The position numbers and the translations under genes are program-made. A stretch of 64,000 nucleotides of DNA from contig NZ_FQZL01000019.1 in NCBI RefSeq assembly GCF_900142005.1, forward strand, positions 1-64,000, in the 5' to 3' direction. Positions 42,934 to 51,978 of this stretch are shown in pieces. This stretch comes from Dethiosulfatibacter aminovorans DSM 17477 (GTDB lineage: Bacteria; Bacillota; Clostridia; Tissierellales; Dethiosulfatibacteraceae). Each line of letters opens with the position of its first letter. The stretch's first letter is position 1. The notes under the pieces were generated by a model that saw only the letters and a program-made list of their open reading frames with translations, had not been told where the DNA came from and ran no database searches.

Positions 42934-42997
42934 TAAGTTGTAAACGATTTCAAGACATCATATATGCTAAATATATGAAAAAAAGGAGGACCAGACT

Positions 42998-43468
42998 ATG
43001 AAAAAAGTATTATTACCTGTTGATGGATCAATCGGTTGTCAAAAAGTTCTGGATACGGCTGAAAAACTGGCCACTAACTACGACAGTGTGGTGACTGTAT
43101 TCAACGTTTATGATCATCCCCACTCAAGGAATACGGACAACTTTATTCCTGATGAGAATAAGACTCAAGAGATTTCTCCAAATGCAGACAGCTTCATTCC
43201 ACAAACCGACAAGCCTCAGAATATTGTGGAAAACGAAGAAATGGTCGCTAAGACAGTAGAGCACCTTAAAGGCAAGGGTGTAAAAGCCGAAGGAAAGGTG
43301 GTAATCGGTGACCCTGCAGCAGAAATACTGGACGAAGCCAAAAACGAAGGATATGACCTGGTAGTCATGTGCACCCATGGCATGTCAACTAGCAAAAGAT
43401 TCCTCCTTGGCAGTGTAACAAACAAGGTTGTCCATCATATTGATATTCCAATCATGATCATAAGATAG
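42998..43468 (+). CDS. Universal stress protein (UspA family)
   Basis: This 156-residue UspA-fold protein opens with KKVLLPVDGSIGCQKVLDTAEKLA. It ends with the nucleotide-loop region VVMCTHGMSTSKRFLLGSVTNKVVHH and DIPIMIIR, close to the G-2x-G-9x-GS pattern of ATP-binding members. An insertion at about 44-80 holds two similar copies of NFIPDENKTQEI and SFIPQTDKPQNI, a polar repeat unusual in the family. UspA proteins support survival under stress or starvation; the partner here is unknown. The ATG has AAGGAGG in front. It is a single-gene transcript ending in a strong terminator. Confidence 0.87.
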   Translation: MKKVLLPVDGSIGCQKVLDTAEKLATNYDSVVTVFNVYDHPHSRNTDNFIPDENKTQEISPNADSFIPQTDKPQNIVENEEMVAKTVEHLKGKGVKAEGKVVIGDPAAEILDEAKNEGYDLVVMCTHGMSTSKRFLLGSVTNKVVHHIDIPIMIIR

Positions 43469-43510
43469 CACCCACAAATTGTATCACTCTTGAAAATGAT
43501 TATACAAGAA

Positions 43511-43548
43511 AGCAGGCATCCACAAAATTTTCTTCGTGGATGCCTGCT
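43511..43548 (+). terminator. Terminator of the UspA-family gene
   Basis: Perfect 13-base arms, AGCAGGCATCCAC and GTGGATGCCTGCT, flank a 12-base loop 42 bases after the stop codon, followed by CTCTTG. Confidence 0.75.
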
Positions 43549-43566
43549 CTCTTGCCCAACAGGGTT

Positions 43567-43598
43567 AAATCCCGGAGATTGGATGCTCTCCGGGATTT
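43567..43598 (-). terminator. Terminator hairpin of the TRAP permease gene
   Basis: Perfect 12-base arms, AAATCCCGGAGA and TCTCCGGGATTT, flank an eight-base loop 31 bases after the TRAP permease stop on the minus strand. No long T-run follows, so it may also act as a 3'-end stabiliser. Confidence 0.6.
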
Positions 43599-43629
43599 GT
43601 GATATGTAAATATGGGGAGGAGAACGTAA

Positions 43630-45588
43630 TTATGCTTCTACCAGTTTTCCCTTTGTAACTTTCTGTGCCGTTACTATTCCAAGGAATATCAGAAGCCCGA
43701 TTATATCGGTAGGCACTCCGGGTATCATGAGGAGTACTGACGATGCAAAGAGTCCTATCCTGTAAACTGCATTGAGTTTTTCAAGCATATAGCCTTCCAC
43801 TGCTGCTCCCAGAGAAACAACTCCTATTACGGCTGTAACAGCTGCTATCGCTATTATCAAAGGTGATGCATCAACCATAAGAAGTGCAGGCGAGAAAGCG
43901 AATATATAAGGTACCACGAATCCTGCAAGAGCCAGCTTTACTGCCTGGAAACCTGTCTTTGCCGGATTTCCTCCTGCTATTCCCGCTCCTGCAAATGCCG
44001 CCAGTGCAACCGGAGGAGTTAGGTTCGCAAGCATTCCGAAGTAGAATACGAACATGTGCGATACAAGCGGCGGTACACCCATTTTAGCAAGGGCAGGTGC
44101 TGCCATTGTTGCCGTGATTATATATGCAGGTATTGAGGGAAGACCCATACCGAGAACTATACAAGCTATCATGGTGAAGAAAAGTGTAAGTATCAGCACT
44201 CCGTTTCCAAGGAACAATATAGCTCCTGCAAGCTTGAGGCCGAATCCTGTAAGTGTCGCCACTCCGATTATTATACCTACCACTGCACATGACATTGCCA
44301 CTCCCAGAGCGGTTCTCGCTCCGCTTTCAAGGGAGTTTACTATGTCCATGAAAAGGCCTTTTGTCTCCTTCTTTGCAATTCGTACTACAACCTGAAGACC
44401 TATTGTCATAAGTATTGAGAAAAACGCTGCATATATCGGAGTCTTTCCGCTTACCAGCATGTATACCAATACGATAAGGGGTACAAGAAGGAATCCTCTT
44501 TCCTTCAAAACCTCGGATACCTTTGGAAGCTGGCTCTTCGGCAATCCTTCAAGACCGTTCTTTGATGCCCTGAGGTGAATCATCACTATTACTCCAAGAT
44601 AGTAGAGAAGTGCTGGAATTATTGCGCTTATTGCTATCTTGATATACGGTATCCCAAGATATTCAGCCATTATGAATGCTGCAGCACCCATTACGGGAGG
44701 AAGTATCTGCCCTCCACATGAAGCTGCCGCTTCAACCGCTCCGGCAAATTCATCCTCGTAGCCTATTTTCTTCATCAATGGAATTGTAAACGCCCCTGTG
44801 GTAACAACATTTGCCACTGCAGAACCGTTTATTGATCCAAGGAATCCGCTTGATACAACTGCAACCTTTGCCGGTCCACCCTTTGTGGACCCTGCAATTG
44901 CCATAGACAGGTCATTGAAGAACTGTCCCATTCCCGACGACTGGAGAAATGATCCAAACAGTATGAACAGGAATATGTATGAAGAAGAAACACCTATTGC
45001 TATACCGAAAATACCTTCAGTTGAAAGGTACATGTATTCCGCTATCTGCTTTATATTGTATCCTCTGTGGGCCATCATGCCGGGAAGCTTCGGTCCCAGG
45101 TATGCATAGGCAAGGAAGATCAGTGCCAGTATTACAATTTCCTTTCCCACTATCCTTCTTGCACCTTCCAGAACTGTTATGATTGCCAGAAGGCCAAGTA
45201 TGACATCTGTCTGGTTGGGCATTCCCGCCCTAAGGACTATGGAATTATATCCGAATACTATATATGCTCCCAGTGCCAGTGAAAGGATTGAAAATCCCCA
45301 GTCCAGCACTGTAGGCCTGTCCTTTCTGGATTTACTGCTGAATGGATAAAGTATGAATACAAGTGCAAGTATTATTGATGTATGAACAGCCCTTTGCATG
45401 AGGGTTACAAGTGCACCCTGCCAGGCTGTATAAAGATGGAAAAGGGACAGTCCTACGCATACTATGAATACTATAAGTCCGGGAATTGTATTCCTGTCGA
45501 GTTTCCTGAATCTGGCTTCCGTATCGTATTTCTCAAGAAGTTCGCTTTGATCTATTTCGGCTTCCTGGAATTCAAGTTTTTCTTTCAT
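43630..45588 (-). CDS. TRAP transporter fused 4TM/12TM permease (TAXI type)
   Basis: This 652-residue membrane protein fuses the small and large TRAP permease subunits. An N-terminal block of about four spans (30-130) precedes a DctM-like domain with GSFLQSSGMGQFFNDLSMAIAG, KVAVVSSGFLGSINGSAVANV near 240, EAAASCGGQILPPVMGAAAFIM near 283 and the second-repeat MGLPSIPAYIITATMAAPAL near 475. Fused permeases of this sort pair with TAXI solute receptors, encoded just upstream here. They are sodium- or proton-coupled importers of dicarboxylates and related acids; ligands of TAXI systems are mostly unknown. The start is an ATG with GGAGGTAA in front. Confidence 0.9.
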   Translation of the reverse strand: MKEKLEFQEAEIDQSELLEKYDTEARFRKLDRNTIPGLIVFIVCVGLSLFHLYTAWQGALVTLMQRAVHTSIILALVFILYPFSSKSRKDRPTVLDWGFSILSLALGAYIVFGYNSIVLRAGMPNQTDVILGLLAIITVLEGARRIVGKEIVILALIFLAYAYLGPKLPGMMAHRGYNIKQIAEYMYLSTEGIFGIAIGVSSSYIFLFILFGSFLQSSGMGQFFNDLSMAIAGSTKGGPAKVAVVSSGFLGSINGSAVANVVTTGAFTIPLMKKIGYEDEFAGAVEAAASCGGQILPPVMGAAAFIMAEYLGIPYIKIAISAIIPALLYYLGVIVMIHLRASKNGLEGLPKSQLPKVSEVLKERGFLLVPLIVLVYMLVSGKTPIYAAFFSILMTIGLQVVVRIAKKETKGLFMDIVNSLESGARTALGVAMSCAVVGIIIGVATLTGFGLKLAGAILFLGNGVLILTLFFTMIACIVLGMGLPSIPAYIITATMAAPALAKMGVPPLVSHMFVFYFGMLANLTPPVALAAFAGAGIAGGNPAKTGFQAVKLALAGFVVPYIFAFSPALLMVDASPLIIAIAAVTAVIGVVSLGAAVEGYMLEKLNAVYRIGLFASSVLLMIPGVPTDIIGLLIFLGIVTAQKVTKGKLVEA

Positions 45589-45652
45589 TTTTACCTCCTA
45601 TTATAATAGATTTGCCCTGATAATTCAGGACAAATCCTTGATGTCAATTCTG

Positions 45653-46645
45653 TTATTCCATTACTCCTACTTCCCTGAAATACTTCTCAGCTCCCGGGTG
45701 AAGTGGTACAGGCACTCCTTCGTTGAATTTCTCAATGTCTATATGCTTTGCTGCATTGTGAGTATCTATCATGGCATCAAGATTCTCGTAAAGTGTCTTT
45801 GTGATGTCATATACTGTATCTTCGTCAAGGTCTTCCCTTGTGATAAGTATGGTCTTTACTGCAGCAGTATATACATCTTCTTCGTTGTCATATGTTCCTG
45901 CAGGAATGATTTCAGAGCTGTAGTAAGGAATTGTTTCCTGAAGCTTCTCAACCATTTCAGGTCTTATTGTTACTATAACTACATCATGAGTAGTTGCAAG
46001 GTCCATTATTGAAGCATTTGGAAGTCCTGAAGTAAGGAATGCAGCATCAATTGTTCCGTTCTTCATCTGCTCAACAGACTCTGCATATGAAAGATAGTCT
46101 TCCTCTATGTCATCGTAAGTTATGTCATGTGCCTTGAGGATGTTTCTTGCATCAACCTCAACACCGCTGCCAGGTGCTCCGACACCGACTCTTTTGCCTA
46201 CAAGATCTTCAATCTGTGTTATTCCTGTATCCGCAAGGGTTATAACCTGACAGAAGTTCGGATAAAGAGCCGTGATTCCTCTGATGCTCTCAAACTTGCC
46301 TTTTTCAGCAAAGCTTTCAACTCCGTTGTATGCAAAGCTTACAACATTGTTCATAGCGAAAGCGATTTCAGCTTCTCCGTTTCCAATCTTTGTTGCGTTT
46401 ACGGCAGATGCTCCTGTGGACTCAACTGAAGAGTTTACATAGTCAAGGTTTTCATTAAGCAGGTTGGAAAGTGTTCCTCCAAGTGCAAAATACGCTCCCG
46501 AGCTTCCTCCTGTCAATACTGTTACGAATTGATTTGATTTCTTTGCACCGTCTTCCGATGCAACATCAGCCTCGGATCCGGAACAGGCCGTTCCTACAAC
46601 GGCAAAAATCATTATTAGTGCCAATAAAAAAGAAAGTTTTCTCAT
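45653..46645 (-). CDS. TAXI-family TRAP solute-binding lipoprotein
   Basis: This 330-residue receptor has a lipoprotein signal (RKLSFLLALIMIFAVV then GTAC, cysteine near residue 21). The TAXI core VLTGGSSGAYFALGGTLSNLLNE starts near residue 43, with LVGKRVGVGAPGSGVEVDARNIL near 145 and the characteristic EQMKNGTIDAAFLTSGLPNASI near 180. It delivers its ligand to the fused permease encoded 64 bases downstream. The start chosen is ATG 46645 after GGAGGTAG. The promoter upstream carries a perfect palindrome in its spacer, and a LytS/LytR-type system is encoded directly upstream, so metabolite-responsive control is likely. Confidence 0.9.
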   Translation of the reverse strand: MRKLSFLLALIMIFAVVGTACSGSEADVASEDGAKKSNQFVTVLTGGSSGAYFALGGTLSNLLNENLDYVNSSVESTGASAVNATKIGNGEAEIAFAMNNVVSFAYNGVESFAEKGKFESIRGITALYPNFCQVITLADTGITQIEDLVGKRVGVGAPGSGVEVDARNILKAHDITYDDIEEDYLSYAESVEQMKNGTIDAAFLTSGLPNASIMDLATTHDVVIVTIRPEMVEKLQETIPYYSSEIIPAGTYDNEEDVYTAAVKTILITREDLDEDTVYDITKTLYENLDAMIDTHNAAKHIDIEKFNEGVPVPLHPGAEKYFREVGVME

Positions 46646-46689
46646 ATCTACTACCTCCAAGTTTTTTAACTTCTTATCTTGGTTGCAGT

Positions 46690-46718
46690 ATAATACAAGA
46701 AAACGTTTCTTGAAACAC
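46690..46718 (-). promoter_or_regulatory. Promoter with a palindrome filling the spacer, upstream of the TAXI receptor gene
   Basis: The -10 TATTAT (46690-46695) is preceded by CAAGAAAACGTTTCTTG (46696-46712), which has perfect seven-base arms and fills exactly the 17-base spacer. The -35 (46713-46718, GTGTTT on the minus strand) is a poor match. This suggests activator dependence or repression at this site. Confidence 0.55.
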
Positions 46719-46779
46719 TATTGGATTATGTTGCATTATAACATCCTTAAGATGCATTATTTGGGTTTCAAGAAAACCA

Positions 46780-47529
46780 TCAAATTTTCAGTTTTTCCTT
46801 GAAATCCTTCATATAGTTTCTGCTTACGGGTATTTCCAACTCGTCGAAGTCCTTTATCCTAAGCTTCAATGTATAATTGAACCAGGGTATTATTTCCTCT
46901 ATATAGTCGATATTCACTATGAAGCTCTTGTGGGTCCTTATGAACCCATCTCCATTTTCTTCCATAAAAGCCTTCATTGTCTGGTTAATTGAATATTCAT
47001 CCTTCTCCGTGAATACCCTTATTTTTCCTTCAAAATATTCAAGATACACTATTTCCTTGAGCTTCAACAAAAACAGCTTGTCGTTCTTAGCAACTGCAAT
47101 ACTTGTCATCTTCTTTCCCGCAGAAGGCTTTGATGCCGTTGCCTCCTTCTTTACAACTCCGGTTCTTATGTCCATATTCTGCCTTGCCCTGTCTATGCAC
47201 CTCTTCAGCCTTTCCTCCATGATGGGCTTCACTATATAGTCAACGACACCTATATCGAATCCCTTAACCGCATACTGGTCAAAAGCTGTGGCAAGAACTA
47301 TCTGGGGAGGATTCTCCAAATCCAGTATTTCCCGGGCAATAACCAGGCCGCTTTGTGTCTGAAGATTTATGTCAAGGAAAACAAGATCCGGCTTTAGGTC
47401 TCTGACCATTGGAATAACATCCTCCGGATCTCCCGTCTCTCCGCAAACTTCAACACCTTCAAATTTATCCATGAAATACTTGAATTCATCCCTAATGTAT
47501 TTTTCATCATCAACCAGCAATACTCTCAT
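46780..47529 (-). CDS. LytTR-type response regulator
   Basis: This 249-residue protein has an N-terminal receiver domain (MRVLLVDDEKYIRDEF, phosphoacceptor aspartate in LVFLDINLQT near residue 56, conserved lysine in YIVKP near 106). The C-terminal LytTR DNA-binding domain is at about 140-245 (KLFLLKLKEIVYLEYFEGKI and FIRTHKSFIVNIDYIEEI). LytTR proteins bind direct repeats rather than palindromes and control transport or virulence genes. The sensor kinase gene ends two bases upstream, so the two are co-translated. The start chosen is ATG 47529. Likely targets are the TAXI-TRAP genes just downstream or the symporter gene upstream. Confidence 0.88.
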   Translation of the reverse strand: MRVLLVDDEKYIRDEFKYFMDKFEGVEVCGETGDPEDVIPMVRDLKPDLVFLDINLQTQSGLVIAREILDLENPPQIVLATAFDQYAVKGFDIGVVDYIVKPIMEERLKRCIDRARQNMDIRTGVVKKEATASKPSAGKKMTSIAVAKNDKLFLLKLKEIVYLEYFEGKIRVFTEKDEYSINQTMKAFMEENGDGFIRTHKSFIVNIDYIEEIIPWFNYTLKLRIKDFDELEIPVSRNYMKDFKEKLKI

Positions 47530-47530
47530 A

Positions 47531-49213
47531 TCACACCTCACTCTCATTTTTGTTTTCCCTCACACCTGCTGTACACGGAGCCTTTATTATCATTTCCGTA
47601 TATGAACCAGGCTCCGATTTGATTGTCAGGGAGAACTCAGGTCCGAACTTCCCTATTAGCCTCTGGTTCACATTGTTTAGTCCTATTGAATCTATATGCT
47701 TAACATTTTCATCATTCAATTTCTCAATGGTTTTTTCAGGTATGCCCACTCCATTGTCGAATACGGATATTTTGACCAGGTCACCGTCCCTAGCTGCGCT
47801 GATTCTAACATATCCGCCTTCCTTCTTTGGAAGTATTCCGTGCTTAATGGCATTCTCAACGAGGGGCTGGAGGGTAAGGGGTGGAAGGAGACAATCCATT
47901 CCCTCTTCAATGTCATATTCTACCATAAGCTTGTCCTCAAACCTTGCCTTTTCTATTTCAACATACGACTTCACATGGCCGATTTCCACATCCAGGTTTA
48001 CTAGGTCCCTGTCTATTGTAAGATTGTTCCTGAAATGATTGCTGAGATGGAGTATCAGGTCTCTTGCCTTCATTGCATTGGTCCTGCAGAGGGATGCAAT
48101 GACAGTCAGCGAGTTGAATAGAAAATGTGGATTGATCTGTGCCTGAAGGGCCTTAAGTTCGGCCTCGACGAGAAGCTTTGAATTTTCTTCAAGCCTTCCT
48201 ATCTTTATCTGGCTGGAAAGGAGTCTTGCAAGGCCCCACGCTATTTCCCTGTCCACCTTGTTCATTGTGTTTTCAGTCTTCTTATAAAACTTGATGGAAC
48301 CTATGATCTCATCACCATCTCTAATAGGTGATATTATCGTTGAATCGATTTGAATCATTTCTCCATCGTTGATCATTTTCTTGAATCTTTCAGAATTTAC
48401 AGGTTTACCCGGCTCATGATTGTCCAGAGATATTCCCGAGTGTGATATGACTTTTTCCCTGTCGGTTATGGTGACTGCATCAAAGCTTGTCATGTTCTGT
48501 ATGGTGTCGGTAACTACTGCAGAATGCTCCCTGCTCAATCCCCCCTTTATATATGGAAGAAGCCTGTCTATGATATTTATTGACAGGTTTACCTGTTCGG
48601 CTCCTATCCTCTCCCTGTCCCTGAAGATGTTTTCTATCACCATGAAAAGGAGAGCAAGGCCTATGGAATTTATAATAACCATGGGCATCCAGATATTCTT
48701 CACCAACTCCAGCGCTTCAGGGAATGGCCTTGAGAATATGAGCACCGAAATCTTCCTCATGCTTTCACATATGGCTCCGACAAAAGCTGCATGGATCCAA
48801 AGTTTTTTCCTGTTTCTGAAGGCGACACCGAACAAGCCGGCCACCAGCCCCTCAAGTGGCACCGACACTGCACATGCAAGCTGGGTGAACTTGCCCGTAG
48901 GCATGAAATATCTATGGATTGCAGCGATTGTCCCTGAAGCAAGTCCCACTACAGGCCCTCCAAGAAGACCTCCCGTTGCAACTCCTATGATTCTTGTATT
49001 GATAAGTGCTCCGTCGAATTCAACGCTGAAGTAGGTTCCAATTATGCCAAAAATCCCGAATACGACAGTAAGCAACACCTTGTCCTTAATGCCGGAAGGC
49101 TTCTTGTATATGAACTCCCTGGCAGGCTTGAGGTTTGACACTATGAAGGCAAACATGAAAAGCGTGCCGAATTTATTTGCAAGATTCATCAAGAGAAATC
49201 TGTATTCTTCCAT
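47531..49213 (-). CDS. LytS-type sensor histidine kinase
   Basis: This 560-residue kinase has an N-terminal five-span 5TMR-LYT receptor domain (about 5-185, with GGLLGGPVVGLASGTIAAIHRY near 85). A GAF-like segment follows (about 215-335), then the His_kinase domain with the phosphoacceptor in QAQINPHFLFNSL near 372, and a HATPase domain with LQPLVENAIKHGI and VFDNGVGIP. Such kinases sense small extracellular metabolites; pyruvate is the ligand for the E. coli relatives BtsS and YpdA. The gene sits between a sodium:solute symporter and its response regulator. A promoter-bearing gap of about 180 bases separates it from the symporter gene. The ATG has a GGAG site. Confidence 0.88.
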   Translation of the reverse strand: MEEYRFLLMNLANKFGTLFMFAFIVSNLKPAREFIYKKPSGIKDKVLLTVVFGIFGIIGTYFSVEFDGALINTRIIGVATGGLLGGPVVGLASGTIAAIHRYFMPTGKFTQLACAVSVPLEGLVAGLFGVAFRNRKKLWIHAAFVGAICESMRKISVLIFSRPFPEALELVKNIWMPMVIINSIGLALLFMVIENIFRDRERIGAEQVNLSINIIDRLLPYIKGGLSREHSAVVTDTIQNMTSFDAVTITDREKVISHSGISLDNHEPGKPVNSERFKKMINDGEMIQIDSTIISPIRDGDEIIGSIKFYKKTENTMNKVDREIAWGLARLLSSQIKIGRLEENSKLLVEAELKALQAQINPHFLFNSLTVIASLCRTNAMKARDLILHLSNHFRNNLTIDRDLVNLDVEIGHVKSYVEIEKARFEDKLMVEYDIEEGMDCLLPPLTLQPLVENAIKHGILPKKEGGYVRISAARDGDLVKISVFDNGVGIPEKTIEKLNDENVKHIDSIGLNNVNQRLIGKFGPEFSLTIKSEPGSYTEMIIKAPCTAGVRENKNESEV

Positions 49214-49393
49214 AAGTACTCCTATAATTCTATATTCATATATGTCAGTTCAAATCTAAACCAACAGTCTATCTTTTATGATATTACAACATTTTTGATG
49301 AATATTCAAATACACATCATCTTTGCATTTCAAGACTAAATTTAAAAGCCCCTGCTTCAAGAAAGATTCTAAAACATGGGCCTTCATTATATA

Positions 49394-50779
49394 CTAAATT
49401 GTTTTCTTGACTCTTCCATACATTATAAACAAAACAAATACAACAAGGCTCGTCCCCATTCCTATATACAAGGGGTCAATATCCACAATCTCAAATACAC
49501 TCAATGCAATGGTCACCAAAGGGGCTGCAACCATGGACAGAAGCCCCGCCCTGTAGGGAGTCCTTTCCTTGAAGATGACTGCTATTACAAGGGGCATGAA
49601 TACCACGGTACCCCTCAAGGTCATTGAAAGAAAGGCCCACTTAAGGATAAGGGAGTCAAGGTTGAATACAACCATCATTGATGTTGCAAGAAGAATTGCC
49701 AGCACCGATATCCTTAGAGACAGAAGTTCCCTCTTCTCGTCTGCCCTTATGTTTATTACCGTCTTGTATATGTCCCTGCTTATCATGGTGCTTATGCCGA
49801 GGGTCAGTCCCGCTCCCGTAGCAACGACGGAAATTATAAGGGTACCTATTACTATCCCTCCAATAGCAGGGTTCAGATAGTCTATTACAAATAGGGGAAG
49901 AGCCTGCTTGGATACGATTTCAGGATGGACATTCCTCATGAACATTCCTATCATTGTGCAGATAAGACCTATGGGAGGTATCAGAAACGCCGCCAAAAAT
50001 GATCCTTTCTGTGATTCCCTGTAGGACCTTCCAGAGAATATTGCCTGCAGATACGTCTGTGTAGAGCACACTCCCACTACCAACGCAAAGCCCTGGGCTA
50101 GTCCGTTGAAGGTTCCACTGCTGAAAAGATCGAACCATGGCTCCCTGGGATAGGAAGCAACAAAATTTCCAAGGCCTCCAAATTCTTTCAAAACCACATA
50201 GGCACTGATTGAAAGCGTCACATAGAGAAGGACTGTCTTTATGGAACCAACAATGCTTGAACCCAGGAAGCCTCCGAAGAAAATGTACGAGATAATAAGC
50301 AGCATTGTTATGAATACTGCAATGTTTTCACTTATGTTGAAAAGAGAGGTGAATATGGCGACAGAAGCAAGAACCTGTCCCGTAATGTGAACAAATATGG
50401 CCATTGAAGAGATGATGCTTGAAGTCATCCTTGCCCTGTTGCCGTAGAATTTTATCATGAATTCCGGCACAGTGAAGATTTCAGCTTCACGAAGAGGTCT
50501 GGCAAGAAAGAGTCCCAGAAAGATGCATCCAAGGCTGGCTCCAAGGGTGAACCACATTCCGTTCATACCGCTTACAAAGGCAGCCTGTGCCGTACCTATG
50601 GTTGAAGCTCCTCCAACCAGTGTTCCTATTATGGAAGCCGACACCTTCGAAGTTGAAAAGTTCCGTCCACCAAGGGCGAAATCAGCTGAACTCTTTACAT
50701 TTTTACTTGCATTTATTCCCATAAGGGATACTATCACCAGGGTTATGAAAGTGCTTACTAAATAGGCTCCGTTCTGCAT
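49394..50779 (-). CDS. Sodium:solute symporter (SSS family)
   Basis: This 461-residue carrier has about 13 spans and the SSS pattern: FALGGRNFSTSKVSASIIGTLVGGASTIGTAQAAF near residue 30-65 (inverted-repeat LeuT-like core) and GLAQGFALVVGVCSTQTYLQAIFSGRS near 225. SSS members import pantothenate, proline, solutes such as pyruvate or acetate, and others with sodium. Being next to a LytS/LytR-type system and a TAXI-TRAP importer, it may be the regulated uptake route for the sensed metabolite. The start is ATG 50779 with GGAGGATA in front. It is divergent from the prenyl synthase gene. Confidence 0.85.
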   Translation of the reverse strand: MQNGAYLVSTFITLVIVSLMGINASKNVKSSADFALGGRNFSTSKVSASIIGTLVGGASTIGTAQAAFVSGMNGMWFTLGASLGCIFLGLFLARPLREAEIFTVPEFMIKFYGNRARMTSSIISSMAIFVHITGQVLASVAIFTSLFNISENIAVFITMLLIISYIFFGGFLGSSIVGSIKTVLLYVTLSISAYVVLKEFGGLGNFVASYPREPWFDLFSSGTFNGLAQGFALVVGVCSTQTYLQAIFSGRSYRESQKGSFLAAFLIPPIGLICTMIGMFMRNVHPEIVSKQALPLFVIDYLNPAIGGIVIGTLIISVVATGAGLTLGISTMISRDIYKTVINIRADEKRELLSLRISVLAILLATSMMVVFNLDSLILKWAFLSMTLRGTVVFMPLVIAVIFKERTPYRAGLLSMVAAPLVTIALSVFEIVDIDPLYIGMGTSLVVFVLFIMYGRVKKTI

Positions 50780-50991
50780 TATATCCTCCAAAAGTCGCTA
50801 TTTATCATTTGAATCATTTGTTTTTCTAAATGGTTGTTTTCTGTTCAATGGTGTAATTATAGCACAATACGGAGTCAAATTCTTGATTTATTTGAATTGT
50901 TCACTAACTCTTTTGATGATATAATATACTGAAAATCTGTCAATACTGGAAACTTAAGAGATAGCAAAGAATAAACTGCGAGGAAAACAAA

Positions 50992-51876
50992 ATGGAATTC
51001 AAAACATGGCTAAACACCAAGATTAAGAAAACGGAAAAATATCTTGAAATATATCTGCCTGAAAAGGACAACAGGCAAAAAAAAATTTACGAAAGCATGA
51101 GATACAGCCTCTTTGCAGGTGGCAAGAGGATAAGGCCGGTGCTCATGATGGAAACCTTCAGCATGTTCAATGAGGACGAAGACTCCATTATGCCCTTCGC
51201 CTGCGCCCTTGAGATGATTCACACCTATTCCCTGATACACGACGACCTGCCTGCTATGGACGATGATGATTACAGAAGGGGGAAACCCACAAACCATAAG
51301 GTGTACGGTGATGCAATGGCAATACTTGCAGGAGACGGACTCCTAAACAAGGCCTTTGAAACGGTATCACAAAACATGACCAGCATGAAAATACCTGCTG
51401 AAAGGATCCTCAAGTCCCTTGAAATACTGTCAACAGCTTCAGGTACGGAAGGAATGATAGGTGGACAGGTAACGGACATGTTCGTAGAGGAAAGGACAAT
51501 GGAGTACCTTGAATACATGCACAAGCTTAAGACAGGAGCTCTCATACGGGCAGCCTGTGAAATCGGGGCTACTGCAGGAGGAGCGACCGAGGAAGAGATA
51601 TCAAAGCTTTCAGATTATGCCCGCTATCTTGGTCTTGCCTTCCAGGTAAAGGACGACATACTTGATTTCACGGCAGACGAGGAAGAGCTGGGGAAACCTG
51701 TAGGAAGCGACGAGAAAAACGCCAAGCTGACCTATATAACACTGGTGGGGCTTGAAGAATCACAGAGAATCCTTGAAGATTATACTGAAAAGGCAGTTGC
51801 AAGCCTCGGAATTTTCGGAGACAGGGCAGATAGATTAAGAGAGATAGCCGAATACCTCCTGATAAGGAAAAACTAG
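50992..51876 (+). CDS. ispA: Polyprenyl (farnesyl/geranyl) diphosphate synthase
   Basis: This 294-residue trans-isoprenyl diphosphate synthase has the IPP-binding FAGGKRIRPVLMME near residue 38. The first aspartate-rich motif is HDDLPAMDDDDYRRG near 83, GEKT-type contacts follow in KLKTGALIRAACEIGA near 175, and the second aspartate-rich motif is FQVKDDILDFTADEEELGKP near 217. The four-residue gap in DDLPAMDD is typical of bacterial farnesyl/geranylgeranyl synthases. It condenses IPP with allylic diphosphates for undecaprenyl and other isoprenoids. The ispE gene at 60-61 kb supplies the same pathway. It is a single gene with its own terminator. Confidence 0.9.
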   Translation: MEFKTWLNTKIKKTEKYLEIYLPEKDNRQKKIYESMRYSLFAGGKRIRPVLMMETFSMFNEDEDSIMPFACALEMIHTYSLIHDDLPAMDDDDYRRGKPTNHKVYGDAMAILAGDGLLNKAFETVSQNMTSMKIPAERILKSLEILSTASGTEGMIGGQVTDMFVEERTMEYLEYMHKLKTGALIRAACEIGATAGGATEEEISKLSDYARYLGLAFQVKDDILDFTADEEELGKPVGSDEKNAKLTYITLVGLEESQRILEDYTEKAVASLGIFGDRADRLREIAEYLLIRKN

Positions 51877-51883
51877 GCATAAC

Positions 51884-51922
51884 AAAACAGCATTGGAAAC
51901 TGTGTTTCAATGCTGTTTTTAT
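51884..51922 (+). terminator. Terminator of the prenyl synthase gene
   Basis: AACAGCATTG pairs with CAATGCTGTT and inner GAAAC with GTTTC, followed by TTTTT. It starts a few bases after the stop codon. Confidence 0.85.
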
Positions 51923-51978
51923 ATTTCAATGTTTGACATGGTATCATGCAATCGCCTGATTTTCATTGCAGTATGATT

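Larger units (their letters stand above)
42388..42997. other. 610-base intergenic region with several palindromes between divergent genes
   Basis: No coding sequence is supported here. It holds a Rex-like box (42600-42617), an AATGGG/CCCATT repeat (42620-42641), CAATTCA-N4-TGAATTG (42750-42767), GGTTACC-N4-GGTAACC (42865-42882) and the promoter of the UspA gene (42904-42933). A clear promoter for the leftward membrane protein/GntP operon was not found. Confidence 0.6.
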
